Shown: positions 22,786 through 34,800 of the stretch, one piece after another
Position numbering within the stretch: the first letter of the stretch is position 1
Layout: each line of letters begins with the position of its first letter
Assembly: GCA_024734495.1 (NCBI GenBank)
Contig: JALMQS010000225.1
Coordinates: 3,556,369-3,620,368 of the forward strand
Length of the DNA stretch: 64,000 nucleotides
Origin: Forficula auricularia
Taxonomy: Eukaryota; Arthropoda; Insecta; Dermaptera; Forficulidae
Direction of reading: 5' to 3'
The notes under the pieces: model-generated
Databases searched by the model: none
What the model saw: the letters and a program-made list of their open reading frames with translations, nothing else
What the model was told of the DNA's origin: nothing
Made by a program: the position numbers and the translations under genes

Positions 22786-23265
22786 AAATGATGAGAGAAG
22801 GAGTTACACCAAAAAGGTGGAACCCCTAAAGGTCTGGGTTGGCCCCTCCATCGTGAAAAGAAGAAGAAGAATTTTATGGGCTGGGCGGGGTCGAAGGTAT
22901 CTGTGGATACGGGTCTTAAATAGCTGAAGGTTATAAGTCGCGGGAAGGATGGTGGCAGGGAGCGAGTTCCAGTCTCTGGAGGTCATAAGGATAAAAGAGT
23001 TGGCGAAAGCGCTTGTTCAGAACTTTTATCCAATTTGACAGCGAAGGGGTGCTGAGCGTTCGAAAACCGCGTGTTTCTCGCGAAGAGAGGGGGGGGGGGG
23101 GCTGTAGGCGGATAATTGATTTCAGACTCAGGCTGAACCGACACCGTGACGGTATCTGTAGTACAGGGCAAGGGCAGAAACGGTTCTTCGGTGAGCCAGG
23201 GAGTCGAGTGAGTTGGTTAGAGCCGGGTCTCCTATCAGTTTAATTGCTCGCTTAGTAAGTAAGAA
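22786..23265 (-). pseudogene. LINE family J 3' fragment
   Basis: The minus-strand reading gives DPALTNSLDSLAHRRTVSAL, YYRYRHGV, FARNTRFSNAQHPFAVKLDK and TSRDWNSLPATILPATYNLQ in shifted frames, then the 3' end GGGGTTCCACCTTTTTGGTG. It is the same family as 24500-25545 and 43255-44290. Confidence 0.75.
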
Positions 23266-23319
23266 GGCTAATTTAAAGTTAAAATATATTTTTGTTTCTA
23301 TCAATAAATAATTAAATAA

Positions 23320-24052
23320 ATTGACACGTTCTGATGTGGCCATCCACTTGACTTTACCATATACTTACTTCAGGTTGAGTTTGCTACAAGGGCCTAGATT
23401 TTCATTTTCTGACCCCCCCCACCCCCATTTTGGGCGGTTTGTTTTTACATTTTTAGTGTTTTGGGGGCCCACTGATTTTGTATACAAAATATGGTTGAGT
23501 TTTCTCAAATGGCCTAGATTTTTATTTTTGAACACCCCACCCCACCCACTCCTAATTTTGGCGCCAGAAAAAAAAATTTTTTTCTTTATTATAGGTTCAT
23601 TTTATAGTATATATAGTATATATTATTTTTCTTGTTTTTTTTAGTTTGAAAATTTTATAATTTTAAATTTTAACCCCCCCCCCCCCCCCCTTAATTTTAC
23701 GTCGATATACACCAAAATCTAACCAGCTTTTAATCTAAATGGATCAAAAATACGTGTGAAATTTGGTTTTGATATTCACACTAGTTTGAGCTAGCTCGTC
23801 CACAAAATTTGGTAACGCACAGACTAACAGACTAACAGACATTTTGATAAAATAATTATTATCTCGAAAAATATAATTTTTTCGATGTTCACTTATTAGA
23901 GCTTTTTTCTAGACCGAAATGCCATGCTTTCGCCCAATTTTTTTAATCACATTAATTTAAGCCGTTTTTTAGATATTTCGAAAAAAAGAAGCAAAAAACC
24001 ACATTTTTCATGCACGATTAAAATACTTGACCATACCCTGTATGGTAAAGTA
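23320..24052 (-). mobile_element. Family M element, near-complete, two units
   Basis: The right edge carries ACCATACCCTGTATGGTAAAG and the left edge GACGTTCTGATGTGGCC-like sequence followed by ACTTTACCATA. Two minisatellite units lie at 23370-23560. The homopolymer C18 at about 23676-23690 marks the usual C-rich spacer. Confidence 0.65.
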
Positions 24053-24440
24053 AAAATGTTTCATTATTTCATTATGTACCTATACAAATACATATAAAGC
24101 TAAGCTACCAAACAGACTATTACTTGCTACTATAATATACTAATTACCAGACGAAAAACTAGGGGCCAGAGAGGCCCATAGGAATCAGAGTAACGGGCCT
24201 CAACATTTCTGTCGCCGGCCCTGAATGAGATTTACGTCTGGGGGTACAATCTGCGATTATGGAAAATATTTATCGATTTTGTTACTTTGGTAATTTTGCT
24301 TAAAATTACATGCGCTTAGGCAGAGGCGTGCGATAAATCATAAATTGTATACCTCAATATCAGAATAAAATAGACCAATATAGAAAAGCGTTGCGTAAAG
24401 ATTTTTAATAATTGAATATTGCAAATTGTATTTTGATTTG
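24053..24440. other. Unassigned stretch
   Basis: It contains AGGGGCCAGAGAGGCCCATAG, a possible hAT-end block, but no confident element or gene. Confidence 0.25.
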
Positions 24441-24499
24441 GCTGCTTAAGTCAACTCACTTACCGTGCCGTCTGATGCTGCTGCCTCTCTGTTTCATAT

Positions 24500-25545
24500 T
24501 AGCACGGCTCTGGTTTACGCATACCTTGAACAAAACTCTAAAGACCGGGAAAGAGACCCTCGCAGTTGTCCTGGATATTTCAAAGACTTTTGACCAAGTT
24601 TGACATAAAAATCCTCTTGCGAAACTGCCATCCTTTGGCTTAACGCCAACACTTCTTAATTGCTTAGAAAGCTTTCTCGCAAGTCGTAGTATTACTCGTA
24701 AAGTTGTGGTTGATGGAAGGTCATCTGAATCTTTCTCTACATTTTAGACAAAAGGATCAGCCAGGGTTCGAACCGGGGATCTTCGGATGTCCGGAGCGAT
24801 GCTTTTTATTATAAGAGCGTAGCTTTCTTAGCTTCTGATCCCCGAACTCAAGCTAATACCTAATATCTATATGAATATGTAATTTCATTTTTACTTAATC
24901 TATAATCTCAACCACTGCTAAAGCTGCAGCGCGCAAGCTTGGTCTCCTATTTAGGTCTAGGCGCTGTTATACTCCCAGTCAACTTCTTATATTGAATAAG
25001 ACTCAAATTCGTCCCTGTCTCAAATATGGCTCTCATCTGTGGAGGGGTGCCTCCAAGCATTCTCTTGACACACTGGATGCAATTCAGAAGCGAGCAATTA
25101 AACTAATAGGAGACCCGGCTCTAACCAATTCCTAACCAAACCCCTGGCTCACCGAAGAACCGTTTCTGCCCCTTTCCCTGTACTACAGATACTATCACGG
25201 TGTCTGTTCACTCGAGCTGAAATCAATTATCCCCCCTAATGCCCTTTTTACGAGAAACACGCGGTTTTCAAACGATCAACACCCCTTCGCTGTCAAATTG
25301 GATAAAAGTCGAACAAGCGCTTTCGCCAACTCTTTTATCACTATGACCTCCAGAGACTGGAACTCGCTCCCTGCCACCATCTTTCCCTCGACGTATAACC
25401 TTCAGCTATTTAAGACCCGTATCCACAGATACCTTCGAACCCGCCCAACCCATAAAATTCTTTCTTCTTTTCACGATGGAGGGGCCAACCCAGGCCTTTA
25501 GGGGTTGCACCTTTTTGGTGTAACTCCTTCTCTCATCATAATCAT
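24500..25545 (+). pseudogene. LINE family J, rearranged copy
   Basis: It reads KETLAVVLDISKTFDQV (RT block), LAKLPSFGLTP and VVVDGRSSESFST, then ~360 bp of RT including the YADD block is missing and replaced by a tRNA-like sequence (24754-24841). Coding resumes at about 24900 with TAKAAARKLG, LKYGSHLWRG and SRDWNSLPATIFPSTYNLQ and ends TTTTTGGTGTAACTCC with a short ATCATAA tail. Several stops and frame shifts. Confidence 0.75.
24754..24841 (-). tRNA. tRNA-like sequence (degenerate tRNA or SINE head)
   Basis: The 88-nt minus-strand segment has a 7-bp acceptor stem GGATCAG/CTGATCC, a D-arm AGCT/AGCT, a variable-arm hairpin CGG-ACAT-CCG and a T-arm with GGTTCGAACC (box B). The anticodon arm is ambiguous (CTTATAA could present TAT). 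Position 8 is not T, and one T-stem pair is broken, so it may be a pseudogene or a SINE head. Confidence 0.4.
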
Positions 25546-25867
25546 AAAAAAATCTCTTCTTTATTCATTTTCATAGCTCTGTAATGGCCTGACTTAATTA
25601 TTAAACTATATTCAAACGCCTCCCAATCGATCCACAAAGCCAAATTTGTTCCCTAATTTATATTGATTTATAATTGTCTTTCGACGTTGCCTCGTTGTGC
25701 TTGCGCCACAGGGTAAAAAAAAATATAATTTTCGACCTTTGGGTTTGTGATCGATTGGGAGACATTTGAATATAGTTTATATCTTACATTTTAAATTCTT
25801 CAAATTAAATTGAGAAATAATCAATAATTCTGTGAATAAATTTATAATTTTCTCTTCTTCTTAGACT

Positions 25868-26135
25868 GCCATACCCGAAACGGGTGTCAGCGCCTCTCCA
25901 CGTATACCTGTGCTGAGTGTGTAGTTGTTTTACACAGATATACGGGACCTACTTTTTAACGACGGTTCCGAACGGCTAATTTGGAGAGGTCACTTGGCAA
26001 TTATACTCTTGGTAGTTTGCCATTACTTTCCAAGAGGAGGCGACTGCACATATCTATCTCCCGAGACTCGGTCTCGAACCAGCGATCTCCGAGTCAGCGA
26101 CCCAACACTCTAGCCACTGACCCATAGTCGCCCCA
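25868..26135 (-). mobile_element. tRNA-derived SINE, copy 1
   Basis: On the minus strand it starts GGCGACTATGGGTCAGTGGC, with an A-box-like TCAGTGGCTAGAGTG and a B-box GGTTCGAGACC, and ends GGCGCTGACACCCGTTTCGG. About 90% of it matches 37088-37362. Confidence 0.75.
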
Positions 26136-26139
26136 TAAT

Positions 26140-26640
26140 TTTCTCATTAAGATATTAAAGAATAATTAACATATTAACGAGAATTGTTTTGATCACGCTT
26201 TTTAACAAGATATATATCGCGAGACTACTGCTGGTTGAAGCTATTGGAGTCTGCTGAGTTTAGTCCGCATTACACTTGGATGGATCACCAAATGAATTTG
26301 AAATCTGAGATGTTATATATTCAATCTCCCAGTCCAGAGCGCCAGATCTGTTAGCACGTATGTTAGGTGCTTGCCATTAATTAATCGTATGTTTCCTATA
26401 TTTGAATGAAATGTAGGTGATTTTTGTCAAATATTAAGTGAAAAAACAATTCTCGTTAATATGTTAATTATTCTTTAATATATTAATGAGAAAATTATAA
26501 ATTTATTTAACTTCATTATTTCAAGTTAGAAATATATAAGTTCAGATATTATTTTCACTTAATATTTTACAAAAATCACCTACATTCGATTCGCGATTGA
26601 ATCAAATATAGGAAACATACGATTAATAATTCTGTGATTT
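26140..26640 (-). repeat. Dispersed repeat family D, copy 2 (uninterrupted at the family R site)
   Basis: Inverse match to 8500-9420. At about 26195-26225 it reads AACAAGATATATATCGCGAG, which is the unoccupied form of the target where 8763-9199 inserted. Confidence 0.75.
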
Positions 26641-26934
26641 TTTTTAATTTTGGAATACATAAAAATCGCAATTTTTACCAATATATTAGACTTAAAACGT
26701 AGTTTCTTTCAGGGAAATTCTATTCTTTTATGTAATGGATGGATCTGCCAAGAACTAAATGTGATGATCCAGACTAGAAACATGACAAGGGAACGTGGTT
26801 TAATTTATTTATTAAAATTGTAAATAGTATTATGTATAAAATTTTAATGATTGTATTAATTTGTAATGAGAACAAATAAATAAATCAATCAATCAACTGG
26901 TGTGTTCATCACATGACTTTCACATTTTCATTTA
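26641..26934. other. Unassigned AT-rich stretch
   Basis: Nothing recognised; ends with AAATAAATCAATCAATCAAC. Confidence 0.3.
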
Positions 26935-27490
26935 TTTGAAATCATCGCGACACTCCTACTTTACACCCCCTTCCTTTATTTCAATCGGATTAAAAATTTG
27001 ACACAACTATTAACTCATGACACTTGATAAATACACTAATTTTTAAAAAAATCGTTAGAGCCGTTTTTTAGAATATCAAACAAAACAAAAAATCTTTCAT
27101 GTAAATGTCCACTTCCGGTTTTACGATTTCAACCAAAAGCTTGCTGTTCTCCTTCTAGCCTATATCGAGCTTAAGTTTCGAATTTCGTAGCTCTGAGACT
27201 TATGGCTGAGAAACGCAGGGGAGGGGGTACATACGTACATACTTACGTACGCACTGACCAATGGATTTTTGGCCCCTTTTTGGCCTCTGGGGACCACAAT
27301 ATCCGGTTTTATGTCCCAAATCCGGTTTCCAACTATTAAGGGCATCGATTCCTTCCATCTAGAAGTTACAAAATGAAATTAACTTTTTTCATCTCTGAGA
27401 TACAAGCTCTCAAAGAGTCAGGACCCAGACAGGCCATCGCAATACTTCCACATTATATTCTATGAATATAAATGTGAAAGCAAAAATAGT
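26935..27490 (-). repeat. Dispersed repeat family E, copy 3
   Basis: Inverse of 14900-15430 over nearly its whole length, ending TTCCACATTATATTC and ATGTGAAAG. Includes CATACGTACATACTTACG. Confidence 0.7.
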
Positions 27491-28384
27491 GCTGATCCCT
27501 CTTATATTGTTTGAATTATTATTTTTTTATTTTTAATTATGAATTCAACCCTTAGTCACAATTAGATATAATTTTTATGACAATTAATGAAAAAATAAAA
27601 AATCTGAAAAATTTCAATAAGGAAATAAAAGAATTAATTTAAATGAATAAAAAAATATTTTTTATTTTTATTTATAAACATAGAATGTATACATTTAATT
27701 TGGGTGAATTTTTATTAATACAATTTGTATGAGAAAAAGATAAATAAAAATAAGTAAAATTTACATTTTTCTATAATGGTAATATATATTATATATATAT
27801 ATATAAATATTCATAGGCAATAACATTATTTAGGTGATATTTTAAAATAAGCTTAAATAAAAAAAAATAAAGTAAAAAAAATTATGATGTAAATACATAA
27901 TGTAAAGTGAAAAAGTAAAATATAAAAAAACAATTAGCTATAATTGCGCTTTGTTATCGACTATCACTTTTTGGACGGAATAAAACAACTTAAAATAATA
28001 AGAGATTGGAATGTGCAATGCTATCCTATAGAAATACATCATAAATTTTCAAATAATATACTATATAGATATTTTTATGAAATTTAAATGTACTGCAAAG
28101 ATAAACTATACTTATCACACGGCCTTTTTACCCAAATAATTACAAATAAGTTTTTTGGGATATAAGTCGGATCATTAAACAAAATAATTTAATAATGAGA
28201 AAATAATATAATACATCAAATAATTAAATTTTGAATTAAATGCATTCTTTAAAAACAAAATTTCTTTTAAGCTTAAAATGGCTTTTTAGTTATAATATAT
28301 ATTCAGGTTCGATCAAATAAAAAATTTATTGTTACTTGGTGTTAGTTTTTCCTATAAATATATAATATAAGAGTATATTTATTT
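27491..28384. other. Very AT-rich stretch, nothing recognised
   Basis: Short A/T repeats only (for example an AT run near 27785-27806). Confidence 0.3.
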
Positions 28385-28920
28385 ATATATTAAGGAGGTT
28401 CTTTCGCGAAAATCCACACAAAAAGTTTTAGCCTCGCAACCATTCTATAAATATGAACGGAACTAAAATTTTAGGTTATGTTTTTTTAACGTGACTGTTC
28501 ACTCACACTACGAAATCTCTATATGGATACACACATACTCGACGGATCGTTTCCAAGCCATTGTTCTTATATCCCCTCCACTAAAAATAATCGCCCAAAT
28601 ATGTTTTTTTTTTTGTTTTTTATCAAAACTACGTGGTAAATAATTTCAATTTTTTTTTAAGTTACTCCAAATATATTTTTCTAACAAATATTAGTTTTTC
28701 ATCAAGATGGTGAAAGTCTTTCAATGAAAAAAAATAAAATAATGATCATATCCCCACCCTTTCCCTATCTACCCTATGTAAAAAATGTCATTTTTAATTG
28801 CAATTATTTCATGTTTGGTGTGGTAAATCGTTTTCAAATTTTAACAGTGTGTGTATTATGCTTTTAATGACTTATATTCCAAGTTTGAAAAACTTCTTGA
28901 ATTTTTGCATTTGTGAAAGA
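28385..28920 (-). repeat. Inverse partner of 22040-22560
   Basis: It shares GAAAATCCACACAAAAAG, TATCCCCTCCACTAAAAAT, ACATATTTGGGC (inverse) and AAAATGTCATTTTTAATTGC with the other copy. The partner's A-run is here a T-run. Confidence 0.65.
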
Positions 28921-29614
28921 ACTACCTTAAAAGGGACGTTTCGGCAACGATATGCCATCTTCACTCTTAGGACAATCTTAAACACTATTATAAATTCTTT
29001 TGATTAATGATCCTTTTACATATACAAGGTTTTTTTAATAAATCACAAACATCTCACTGCAGAGAAATAGGAATGTAGTGAGATGTTTGTAATATATTAA
29101 AAAAAAAACTTATGTGTAGTTAGATGATTGATCAAAGAATTAGGGTTTGAGATTGTCCATAGACTGAAGAAGTTATTTCATTGACGAAACGTCTTTTTTG
29201 ATAAACAAATAAATCAAATTATATAAATATATTTGTTATATTTAATTAAAAAATGAAATAACAAAAACCAATTTCCCAATAGAATACTAAAAACTAACAT
29301 CAAGTAATAAAAATAATTTCTCCACACAGTTAAAAAAATAAAAATTTTATGTAGGTACTTTAAAAAATTGAGATTATGAAAATATTTTCGATTTTCTAAA
29401 CCTGAAAATAATTTTACACTATGTATAATATATAAAAATGTAAGTATTTAATAAAATCCGAATTATAAAATAAATATATCATAAATTTTAAGCAAAATGA
29501 AAAGGAATGAATAATTAGATTTGAATTTCAGGAAAATTAAAAGAAATTTAGCAACCAATTAGTGAATAGTCTTTTAAGCATGGACGTCGTCAGAAATTGA
29601 TTGAGGGGGGAAAA
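28921..29614. other. AT-rich stretch with a small hairpin
   Basis: CACAAACATCTCACT (29042) and its inverse AGTGAGATGTTTGT (29078) form a hairpin. GACGTTTCGGCAAC (28942) and GACGAAACGTC (29180) recall the GAAACGTC words of other repeats here. No gene seen. Confidence 0.35.
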
Positions 29615-29732
29615 TGCAAATGCAAATGCAAGTCCAAATGCAAGTGCAAATGCAAATGCAAGTCCAAATGCAAGTCTAAATGCAAGTGCAAATGCAAATG
29701 CAAGTCCAAATGCAAGTGCAAATGCTCCTTCC
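29615..29732 (+). repeat. Short tandem repeat, 6/12-bp units
   Basis: About 19 consecutive hexamers of the forms AAATGC and AAGTCC/AAGTGC, arranged in a higher-order pattern (AAATGCAAATGCAAGTCC). Confidence 0.85.
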
Positions 29733-30768
29733 CCAAGACGACACCCATACTTGAAAAATAATTCAAGACTTTTTTTTTAAACGATGGTAAATAAAATAAA
29801 TTATATGTTTGAATTAAAAAGTATGAATAAATGATTGATGTAAAAAATATAATTTTAAAATGTATTAAATTAAAATTTTTACTATTTGAAAATTTAAGTA
29901 AAAAGAGGCATTGAAAAATTATCGAAGAAGAACAGCGACAAATTTAAATGTCTTTTTTTGAGTCTTTTTAACTTTATTACATAATATAAGTTTAAATTGA
30001 ATATAAAATGTTAGTTCATTTTGAAATGAATAAATAAAATAAAAATATAAATTGTACATTTTAGAAAAACTTTTAGTTTTGAAAAAAATTTGAAATTTTG
30101 TAACAATTAATCATACTCTACCGAAAAGTCATTAAATATGAGAGAGAGAGAATCTTAAGTGAATTATTAAAAACATTAGCATATACTCATTTGTATAAAA
30201 CTTATATACGATTTTCTAATGTAGAAATATTATATTTTTTTATTTAAATAGATTTAGAATGAAAATTCCTATTTAAGAAATTCGGCTAGACTAATTTAAA
30301 ATCATTGGTTGAATATATTTAAGCATCAGATAATCCCATACTTAGTTAATATTTTTTTTTTCATTTAGAGTATTACATTAATATTAATACTGATTACCAA
30401 AATGTACGATTTTATATATACCTATGTATATGAAATAATTTATTGATTGATTTTTGTATAAAATAATTTTATAAGACAATCTCAAAAAGTTTATTAGAAA
30501 TCTAAGCAACTATATAGCTGCTTTATATTTCCTTTAAAGCAGCTATTTTTACAAATTCCAATGATAAAGGGAGAATGTCATCCAAAACGTTTGGATTTCT
30601 AATAAACGTTTTGAGATTGTTTTATAAAAGAAATTGTATTATATATGTAAATACTATATATGGGTCGCTATTCCAGGAGGGTTTTCTACTCATCGAAATG
30701 AGCCTATAAAATGTTCACATTAACAAATCTAACTGGCCTTGTTGCCCCTTTTTTTGTTTTGTTTTTTA
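29733..30768. other. AT-rich stretch, nothing recognised
   Basis: It contains two related 30-bp words (CTCAAAAAGTTTATTAGAAATC at 30480, two bases over a landmark, and its approximate inverse AAACGTTTTGAGATTG at 30604) around AAAACGTTTGG, a small inverted pair. No gene. Confidence 0.3.
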
Positions 30769-31200
30769 TCATTCATATTTAAAAATTTTAATATTTACTA
30801 GAGCTGTTGTTATCAACATTCTCAAATTGTATTCACTTCCCTCGTTGTATTGTTGTTGATTAATATCAGCTGCTTTGATTGCAAGATTCACTTTAACAAT
30901 TTTTGTTATAACTTGGTTGTTGGATTCGAGCAAATGAGGTATCATTTTGTTCTCTCGAAATAAAATCCTTAGTAATTTATCTAAGATAATATAATTTTTT
31001 GTCATTTTGAAATTTGTTAAGGATAAATCTGCATAATATTTTTTTTTTTTTAAGAATTTCATATCCACTGGGCAACCCAAGCAACGGCTTTGCGGACTCA
31101 TTGTAAGACTGGCGCCCAAAAGGTTACAAAAAATATCAGTTTGAATAAACAAAAAAATTATAAAAATATTATTTATATATATATTTTGTTTACGTATCAA
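30769..31200 (-). CDS. Uncharacterised 143-aa ORF, possible secreted cystatin-like protein
   Basis: This single open frame lies about 530 bp downstream of the contactin stop on the same strand. It begins with a hydrophobic stretch (NNIFIIFLFIQTDIFCNLLGA) that could be a signal peptide. The following RCLGCPVDM and ADLSLTNF recall the N-terminus of secreted cystatins, and NNQVITKIVKV falls where the QxVxG inhibitory loop would lie, but the glycine is replaced. The C-terminal PW hairpin is not seen. Composition is as AT-rich as the surroundings. It could be a degenerate cystatin, an unrelated small protein, or a chance frame. Confidence 0.25.
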   Translation of the reverse strand: MIRKQNIYINNIFIIFLFIQTDIFCNLLGASLTMSPQSRCLGCPVDMKFLKKKKYYADLSLTNFKMTKNYIILDKLLRILFRENKMIPHLLESNNQVITKIVKVNLAIKAADINQQQYNEGSEYNLRMLITTALVNIKIFKYE

Positions 31201-31707
31201 AAGAGTATGACAAAAAAATTACTACTAATTATTCCGACTTTGAGATATGGATTGTTATTAAAAAACACAAACTTTAAGACAACGAAACCAGATAGAAGTT
31301 TTGTTAATATAAACTTTTAGGCTCATTTCGGTATAGTGGCCTATATTTTATTTATATCCTGTATATTTATATTAAATCATTTAAGTTTTATATATAGATT
31401 TAATTCTTGAACATCTCAGAATCTAAGAAGGCACAGTCTTTTAGAAATAAAGTTTTTTTTTTGTTTTTTAAAGAGCACTTAGGAATATTCTTAATTTTTA
31501 CAAAGATAATTGCTAGTAAATGGTAAAGAATGGATTGAATTAAATTTTTAATCTCAGTTGCCATTAACTAGACCAATTTTCTATAAAAATAATAGAGATA
31601 GTAAAATGATTAAAAGTTATAAAGTAAAAAAAGATCGTTTAATAATGAACATTTACTTTCAAATATCAACATTTCTCGAAAAGTGGAGTTTTAGGATCGG
31701 CAATTCT

Positions 31708-31713
31708 TTTATT
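31708..31713 (-). promoter_or_regulatory. Poly(A) signal of the contactin gene
   Basis: AATAAA on the minus strand lies about 20 nt past the TAA of the last contactin exon. It would give a very short 3' UTR, so a longer form using a later signal is also possible. Confidence 0.55.
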
Positions 31714-31733
31714 AACAATGCCAAAGAAAATGG

Positions 31734-31837
31734 TTAAAATATTCCAATAGTATGCAAGAGTAATATTAAGGCAATGATTACTGTTGAATTGGATATGCTG
31801 TTAACAATACCATTGTTTCTAAAAACTCGAGGATCAC
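31734..31837 (-). CDS. Cont: Contactin last exon: GPI-anchor signal and stop
   Basis: The acceptor TTTTTTTAG precedes GTGATCCTCGAG, and the phase-1 G of the previous exon completes the codon. The 33 residues end in a hydrophobic stretch (STVIIALILLLHTIGIF) and TAA, preceded by small polar residues (NSISNS) suitable as an omega site. This is the expected GPI-attachment signal. The exon is short and lies 2.2 kb from its neighbour, so it was found by phase, signal and position together. Confidence 0.82.
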
Positions 31838-34800
31838 CTAAAAAAATAATTTAGCATTTTAGATTCCGAAAATAACATTTATCATAGGGTAGTAAGTATT
31901 CAATCAAATAATTGAAGAGCCAAATGGAAGAACCATGAATATGTTAAGTTACATTTTTAAAAAAAATGGTGGTTGTTTGCTTTGAAAAACATAAAAGACA
32001 CTCTTTTGCAGTGGCGTAGGAATAGGAATTCTCCAGTAGGGGGGGGGGGGGGGATAGGGATAAACAATGTTTTCCCTCTGGAATAGATTCTTTTTTATTT
32101 GATATTTTACTTTTTACAAAAATTAATAGGATAATTTTTATTGTTCTATTTTTTACCAATATAATAAACAGCTTGATTCACAACAAGTGTAAAATACTTT
32201 GGGTAATTATTGGGAAGGTTGTTTTGGGCAAATTATAATATATGAAATATGAACATAATCCCTATTTCAATAGTTTACAGAACTAAGACTGGTCAAAATT
32301 TTATTTTTTCAGCTGCTTCAAATCAATATTTAAGATATTAGTCGATACCAGGGCTGAGCAATAACTAAATACAAGTACTCTCATTACTTGTGGAAGTTAT
32401 TTTTTTAAGCTGTAGCTGTAACTAGTTAATCAATATAAAAGGAACTAGAACTTGTACTCAGTTCCTTTTTTTAGGAGGAACCATAGCTATAAAATTACTC
32501 CTTTAATAAAATTAGTGAATTTGGTCATAAAAGTGAATCAATATTATTCATATCAACAGAAAATAGATGCAATTTTATAATGGGTTCAGTCTAACTTCCG
32601 ATTGGTCCCATTTTTTTTCATTGGTATTAGACTTTTTTGTTAGGTTTGTTCAGGCCTAACTTCTTTGTTTATCAACCGATTTCGATGATTCGTTTTTTAT
32701 TAGAAAGGGGGCATCTTAGGGATGGTGCCATATCAATTTGGTCAAGCTCTGATGATATGATCACTATTAATAACATCACTAAAAAGAGAAAAATAAAAAT
32801 AATTTTTAAGAAAAAATAAAACCGACTTCAAAAATTAAATGCAACAAATAAAATACACTAAAAGGTATAAAATAATTATTATCTTATTTAGTTACAACTA
32901 ATCGACGAAATATTAACATGAAATTACTTTTTGAAGTCGTATCCAAACATATACCTTTTATGAATCGCACTCGACGGATCTTACTTAGTACTTTTGGCGG
33001 GTACGCTCGCTTATAGGAATAGTTTGTTTGGCACCGACTTCAAAAAGTAATTTCATGTTAATATTTCGTCGTTTAGTTGTAACTAAATAAGATAATAATC
33101 ATTTTATACCTTTTAGTGTATTTTATTTGTTGCATTTAACTTTTTGAAGTCGGTTTTATTTTTTTCTTAAAAATTATTTTTATTAGTGATGTCATTAATA
33201 GTGACTTAATATAATATTTTGTATGCATCTCGTAAGAGAAAGCTTCGGGCGAATGAATCAGAAAATAATAATAAAATTCAATTCATAAATATAGAAATTC
33301 TCTCGAAACGTTTATGGGTTTTAAATGAATGTTTTAAGATTTTTTTTATAAAAGATTTTATTTATAATAAATAATTTCGATTATTTGCTCATAAGAATTG
33401 CAGATTTATGTTATTTCGTCATTGATCCTATCATCAGAACTTGGCCAAATTAATATGGGACCACCCCTAAGGTACCCCCTTTCCAATAAAAAAAGAATCA
33501 TTGAAATCGGTTGACATGGCAAAAAGTTCTCGCTGAACATATATAAAATAAATAAATATCTTGACTATCTTGGAGCCATACTGATCCAAACGCAGAAAGA
33601 ATCATTAAAATCGGTTCATAAACAAAGAAGTTATGCCTGAACAAACATAACAAAAAAGGTCCAATACCAATAAAAAAAAACGGGACCAATCGGAAACTAG
33701 ACTGAACCCAATGGAAAAAAATCATCAAAATCGGTTCACAATTGGCGAAGAAATCAGGTAACATACACAAAAAAAAAAAAAAAAAAAAAAATCAGTCGAA
33801 TCGAGAACCTCCTCCTTTTTTGAAGTCGGTTAATAAAATACCAATCAAAATATTGTAACCAAACTTGTAACTGTCTGTAAGAGGAGGCCCCCTCCTGCGC
33901 GGCCCAATAAAGAATGTAATTAATAGTTAACTAGTGGGAACCACTGCTTTAAGGAGATATCTTTTGCTACCTTTTGCTTTTGATTCAAACTAGGAAAAAA
34001 CCCATTTATACAGCCAGACCTAATGAAACTCACCCATTTGAAATGAAATAGGAGGCGAAGACATACGGCCATCTCCTCCATTGGAGAAGGCAAGAACTCG
34101 CATTCGATATGACTTGCCCGGTGACAAGTTGGTGATGTATGCTTCTAATTTGGATCCCACGGGAACGAAAGTATCATTGGCGGTGCTCATATCTTGGTCC
34201 AATTCCCAGATACGTACCTAATAAGAAAATAAAAATTAATTAAATTGTTAACGTCCATAATTTTATTTATTTATAAGTCCAATTTTCAGCTACCTTCACT
34301 TATAGAAATTAATTTTATATTACAATGAAAAAATTTTAAATTAAAAAAAAATAAATAAAGCAATTTAAAGAAATTTTATAATTTTATTAATGTTGAAAAT
34401 ACTAAGATAAAGTGATAATTTTAATTATTTTTTTCTTTCGATTTAGACTAAATAACAATACAATTTTCAAACTTAATTTATCTGAGCCAATGTATAATAT
34501 TTTATAATGAAATGGCCATGATTTGTTCTAGATACATAGGCTCCGAAAATAAAAGGCAAAACGTCTTATTGAATTAGAAATATTTAAATAATTTTTTTAA
34601 TTTGAAAATGTGAATGATCTAAACCAGTGATTCTCAACCTTTTTTTTGTTGCGGCACACTTTTAACAATTTCAAAATTTTGCGCCACACTAACAATAAGA
34701 TTTTAAAATAAAAACAATTTTGTCAAAAAAATTATTATTAAAAAAGACGAATCATATATTACCTTTGAATGCGTTTTATTTAAGTTTGAGAACACAATAC

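Noticed and set aside
29615..29732. CRISPR-like array
   Set aside because: The units are 6/12 bp with no spacers, in a eukaryotic genome; it is a simple tandem repeat.
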